In this document: positions 7,115 through 8,572 of the stretch, one piece after another
How the letters are laid out: every line of letters begins with the position of its first letter
How positions within the stretch are numbered: position 1 is the first letter of the stretch
From: Lachnospiraceae bacterium
GTDB lineage: Bacteria > Bacillota > Clostridia > Lachnospirales > Lachnospiraceae
Direction of reading: 5' to 3'
NCBI GenBank assembly: GCA_017412265.1
Contig: JAFPYK010000244.1
Coordinates: forward strand, 1-8,572
Length of the DNA stretch: 8,572 nt
Notes under the pieces: model-generated
Databases searched by the model: none
Told to the model about the DNA's origin: nothing
Seen by the model: only the letters and a program-made list of their open reading frames with translations
Position numbers and translations under genes: made by a program

Positions 7115-8179
7115 TCATTCACCTGTCCTTTCTGCCGCCGCTTTGATGGCTGCGTATACTTCCTCCGGAGAAGGAATCATGCCGCCGACTCTCTTGCACA
7201 GGGAGACCGGCACCTTGCACTCCGTAGCCAGGCGCACGTCCTCGATCATCTGTCCCATGGAGAGCTCCACGCTGATGATCTCCTTCGCCGTGCCGAGGCA
7301 TTTCTTAAATGTCCGGACAGGAAACGGCCAGAGCGTGATCGGACGGATCAGGCCGGCCTTGATGCCCTCTGCGCGGGCCGCGTTCACCGCGTTCTTCGCC
7401 ACACGCGCAGCGATGCCGAAGGCCGCGATCACGATCTCGGCGTCCTCGGTCAGGTACTCCTCGGCGAGGGCTTCCTTCTCCGCGATGAGGTCATACTTCT
7501 CGAAACGCTCGATGTTCTTGATCTCCAGGACTTCCGGAGACAGATAGAGCGAATTGACGACATTGTGCGCACGCTTCATTCCGGTACCGGTGGTTGCCCA
7601 CGGCTTTTCCGGCTCTTCCTTGATCTCGAAATCAAATGAAACCGGCTCCATCATCTGTCCGATGGTTCCGTCCGCCAGGATCATGGTCGTCATCCGGTAC
7701 TCATCCGCCAGCTCAAAGCCGCGGATCGTAAGCTGGGCCATCTCCTGCACGGAAGCCGGCGCCAGGACGATCATATGATAGTCACCGTGGCCGCCGCCCC
7801 TGGTTGCCTGGAAATAATCCGACTGGCTCGGCTGAATGCCGCCCAGGCCCGGGCCGCCTCTCTGGCAGTTCACGACAAGCGCGGGAAGATCCGCACCGGC
7901 GAGATAAGAGATACCCTCGCTCTTTAAGGAGATTCCCGGGCTGGAAGAAGAGGTCATGACTCTCTTGCCCGCGGAAGACACGCCGTAGACCATGTTGATC
8001 GCAGCGATCTCACTCTCCGCCTGGAGGAAGGTTCCGCCGATCTTCGGCATTCTCTTCGCCATGTAGGCAGCGATCTCGGTCTGCGGGGTGATCGGATAGC
8101 CGAAGTAATGCCGGCATCCGGCCAGGATCGCCGCCTCGGCGATCGCCTCATTTCCCTTCATTAAAACCTTATCAGCCAT
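7115..8179 (-). CDS. vorB: 2-oxoacid:ferredoxin oxidoreductase alpha subunit, VorB type (3-methyl-2-oxobutanoate dehydrogenase subunit VorB)
   Basis: A 354-residue alpha subunit with the pyrimidine-binding fold of TPP enzymes. Family signatures visible are M-K-G-N-E-A-I-A-E-A at 7-16, G-Y-P-I-T-P-Q-T-E at 27-35, the T-S-S-S-S-P-G-I-S-L-K segment at 76-86, Q-R-G-G-P-G-L-G-G at 106-114 and a C-terminal transketolase-like domain with I-R-P-I-T-L-W-P-F-P at 278-287. This form is usually annotated VorB, acting on branched-chain 2-oxoacids to give acyl-CoA, CO2 and reduced ferredoxin, but KorA (2-oxoglutarate) is closely similar and cannot be excluded. ATG 8179 is chosen because it follows GGTGAGGGAG closely and begins at the normal family N-terminus; the frame is open for 64 more codons upstream, but that stretch is the ferredoxin gene read out of frame. 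It lies 10 nt after the ferredoxin gene. Confidence 0.94.
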   Translation of the reverse strand: MADKVLMKGNEAIAEAAILAGCRHYFGYPITPQTEIAAYMAKRMPKIGGTFLQAESEIAAINMVYGVSSAGKRVMTSSSSPGISLKSEGISYLAGADLPALVVNCQRGGPGLGGIQPSQSDYFQATRGGGHGDYHMIVLAPASVQEMAQLTIRGFELADEYRMTTMILADGTIGQMMEPVSFDFEIKEEPEKPWATTGTGMKRAHNVVNSLYLSPEVLEIKNIERFEKYDLIAEKEALAEEYLTEDAEIVIAAFGIAARVAKNAVNAARAEGIKAGLIRPITLWPFPVRTFKKCLGTAKEIISVELSMGQMIEDVRLATECKVPVSLCKRVGGMIPSPEEVYAAIKAAAERTGE

Positions 8180-8189
8180 CTCCCTCACC

Positions 8190-8396
8190 TCACTTCTCAA
8201 TCTTGATGATGCAGTCCGGGCACATCGTCGCGCAGGACGCACAGGCGATGCAGGCCGCCTCATCGACGCACTCTGCCGGGTGATGTCCCTTCTTGTTGAT
8301 GGTTTCCGCGGAGAGTCTGAGGATATGCTTCGGACATGCGTCAACACACAGGCCGCATCCCTTGCACTCATCCGTCCTGAAAGTCAGTTTTGCCAT
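8190..8396 (-). CDS. 4Fe-4S dicluster ferredoxin, delta subunit of the 2-oxoacid oxidoreductase
   Basis: A 68-residue small iron-sulfur protein with two classic clusters: C11/C14/C17/C21-Pro and C49/C52/C55/C59-Pro, plus extra Cys43 and Cys62. Together they bind two [4Fe-4S] clusters. As the first gene of the operon, 10 nt before the alpha subunit, it is the delta (ferredoxin-like) subunit that takes electrons from the TPP/[4Fe-4S] centre of the beta subunit and passes them to free ferredoxin. ATG 8396 is chosen because GGAGGG lies 4 nt upstream and M-A-K-L-T-F is a normal start; the frame remains open upstream but the added residues (R/S-rich) do not look coding. In other Clostridia this gene order (delta, alpha, beta, gamma) is common. 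Confidence 0.94.
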   Translation of the reverse strand: MAKLTFRTDECKGCGLCVDACPKHILRLSAETINKKGHHPAECVDEAACIACASCATMCPDCIIKIEK

Positions 8397-8427
8397 GATT
8401 CCCTCCTTGATTGGAACGCTGCGATAA

Positions 8428-8461
8428 CGGGTCGTTTGCGGCGCTCCGACGCAAACTCCCG
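8428..8461 (-). promoter_or_regulatory. Hairpin in the leader of the oxidoreductase operon (proximal)
   Basis: GTTTGCG / CGCAAAC forms a perfect 7-bp stem with a 9-nt loop (TCGGAGCGC on the minus strand), extended by an outer CGGG/CCCG pair of arms across a small internal loop. It is about 30 nt before the ferredoxin start and has no T-run after it, so it is not an ordinary terminator. I see no strong -35/-10 pair in this gap, so the operon may be cotranscribed with the gene to the right and the hairpin may act in mRNA processing or stability; this is inferred. Confidence 0.4.
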
Positions 8462-8466
8462 ATAGC

Positions 8467-8488
8467 CGGAACCGCACAGGCGATTCCG
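8467..8488 (-). promoter_or_regulatory. Hairpin just after the upstream gene's stop (distal)
   Basis: The minus strand forms a continuous 9-bp stem CGGAATCGC / GCGGTTCCG (one U-G pair in RNA) with a CTGT loop, 11 nt after the stop codon of the gene entering from the right. Its position suits a terminator, but no U-tract follows (GCUAUCGGG), so it could be a weak terminator, a 3'-end stabiliser or a processing site. Confidence 0.4.
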
Positions 8489-8499
8489 TATCATCAGCA

Positions 8500-8572
8500 T
8501 CACACAGGTCTCTTCTGCAGATGCATGGAAAACAGGTTCTCCACCTTGCCCTCCAGCTCGCCGGCGACCCCC
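8500..8572 (-). CDS. C-terminal end of an unidentified gene entering from the right edge (partial)
   Basis: The last 23 codons of a minus-strand frame end at TGA 8502-8500; the readable tail is G-V-A-G-E-L-E-G-K-V-E-N-L-F-S, then M-H-L-Q-K-R-P-V. The codons (GCC, GGC, GAG, CTG, AAG, GTG) show the same third-position G/C preference as the neighbouring genes, and the other two frames read as Arg/Gly/Cys-rich nonsense. I cannot assign a family from so short a piece. It is on the same strand, 103 nt before the ferredoxin gene, and could belong to the same transcript. Confidence 0.55.
   Translation of the reverse strand, partial: GVAGELEGKVENLFSMHLQKRPV

Noticed and set aside
8180..8371. N-terminal extension of the alpha subunit to 8371
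   Set aside because: The added 64 residues are the ferredoxin gene read in another frame (Arg/Ser-rich); ATG 8179 has a good ribosome site and matches the family start.
8397..8477. N-terminal extension of the ferredoxin to 8477
   Set aside because: The added 27 residues come from the hairpin-containing leader and are atypical; ATG 8396 has GGAGGG 4 nt upstream.

Overview
The window looks like a piece of a GC-rich chromosome from a strictly anaerobic Bacillota, most likely a Clostridia/Lachnospiraceae-type gut bacterium. This rests on the complete four-subunit ferredoxin-dependent 2-oxoacid oxidoreductase, a clostridial-type aldo/keto reductase with a C-terminal 2x[4Fe-4S] domain, strong GGAGG-type ribosome binding sites, and marked preference for G/C at third codon positions. 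The genus is not determinable from this alone. Every gene I can support lies on the minus strand, so the biological order runs from right to left.

Right part (8572 to 5746): the last 23 codons of an unidentified gene, a 103-nt gap with two hairpins, then a tightly packed operon encoding a 2-oxoacid:ferredoxin oxidoreductase: 2x[4Fe-4S] ferredoxin subunit, alpha subunit (VorB type), TPP-binding beta subunit and gamma subunit. Spacing is 10 nt, 1 nt and an ATGA overlap. A clear intrinsic terminator with a T6 tract closes the operon. The four proteins form one complex that oxidatively decarboxylates a 2-oxoacid (branched-chain 2-oxoacid or 2-oxoglutarate) to acyl-CoA and CO2 and reduces ferredoxin.

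Middle (5670 to 4433): a sigma-A-type promoter (TGGAAA-17-TATAAT), a leader of about 80 nt containing a small hairpin, and an aldo/keto reductase fused to a bacterial ferredoxin domain.

Left part (4384 to 1): 48 nt after the reductase, with no terminator between, starts a two-gene unit of the STAND/NACHT type. The first gene (755 aa) has an N-terminal region with a HEPN-like R-N-x3-H motif, a NACHT NTPase with clear Walker A and B motifs, and a short C-terminal helical part. The second gene starts inside it (22-nt overlap, shifted -1) and encodes a very long, mostly helical protein that runs off the left edge (at least 712 codons). I recognise no family in it; one segment faintly resembles a cold-shock/OB fold. 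The pair looks like a STAND sensor-effector whose NTPase and its large helical (sensor-like) part are carried by two coupled genes. It is a candidate, possibly undescribed, anti-phage or stress-response module; that function is inference. It is the most interesting part of the window.
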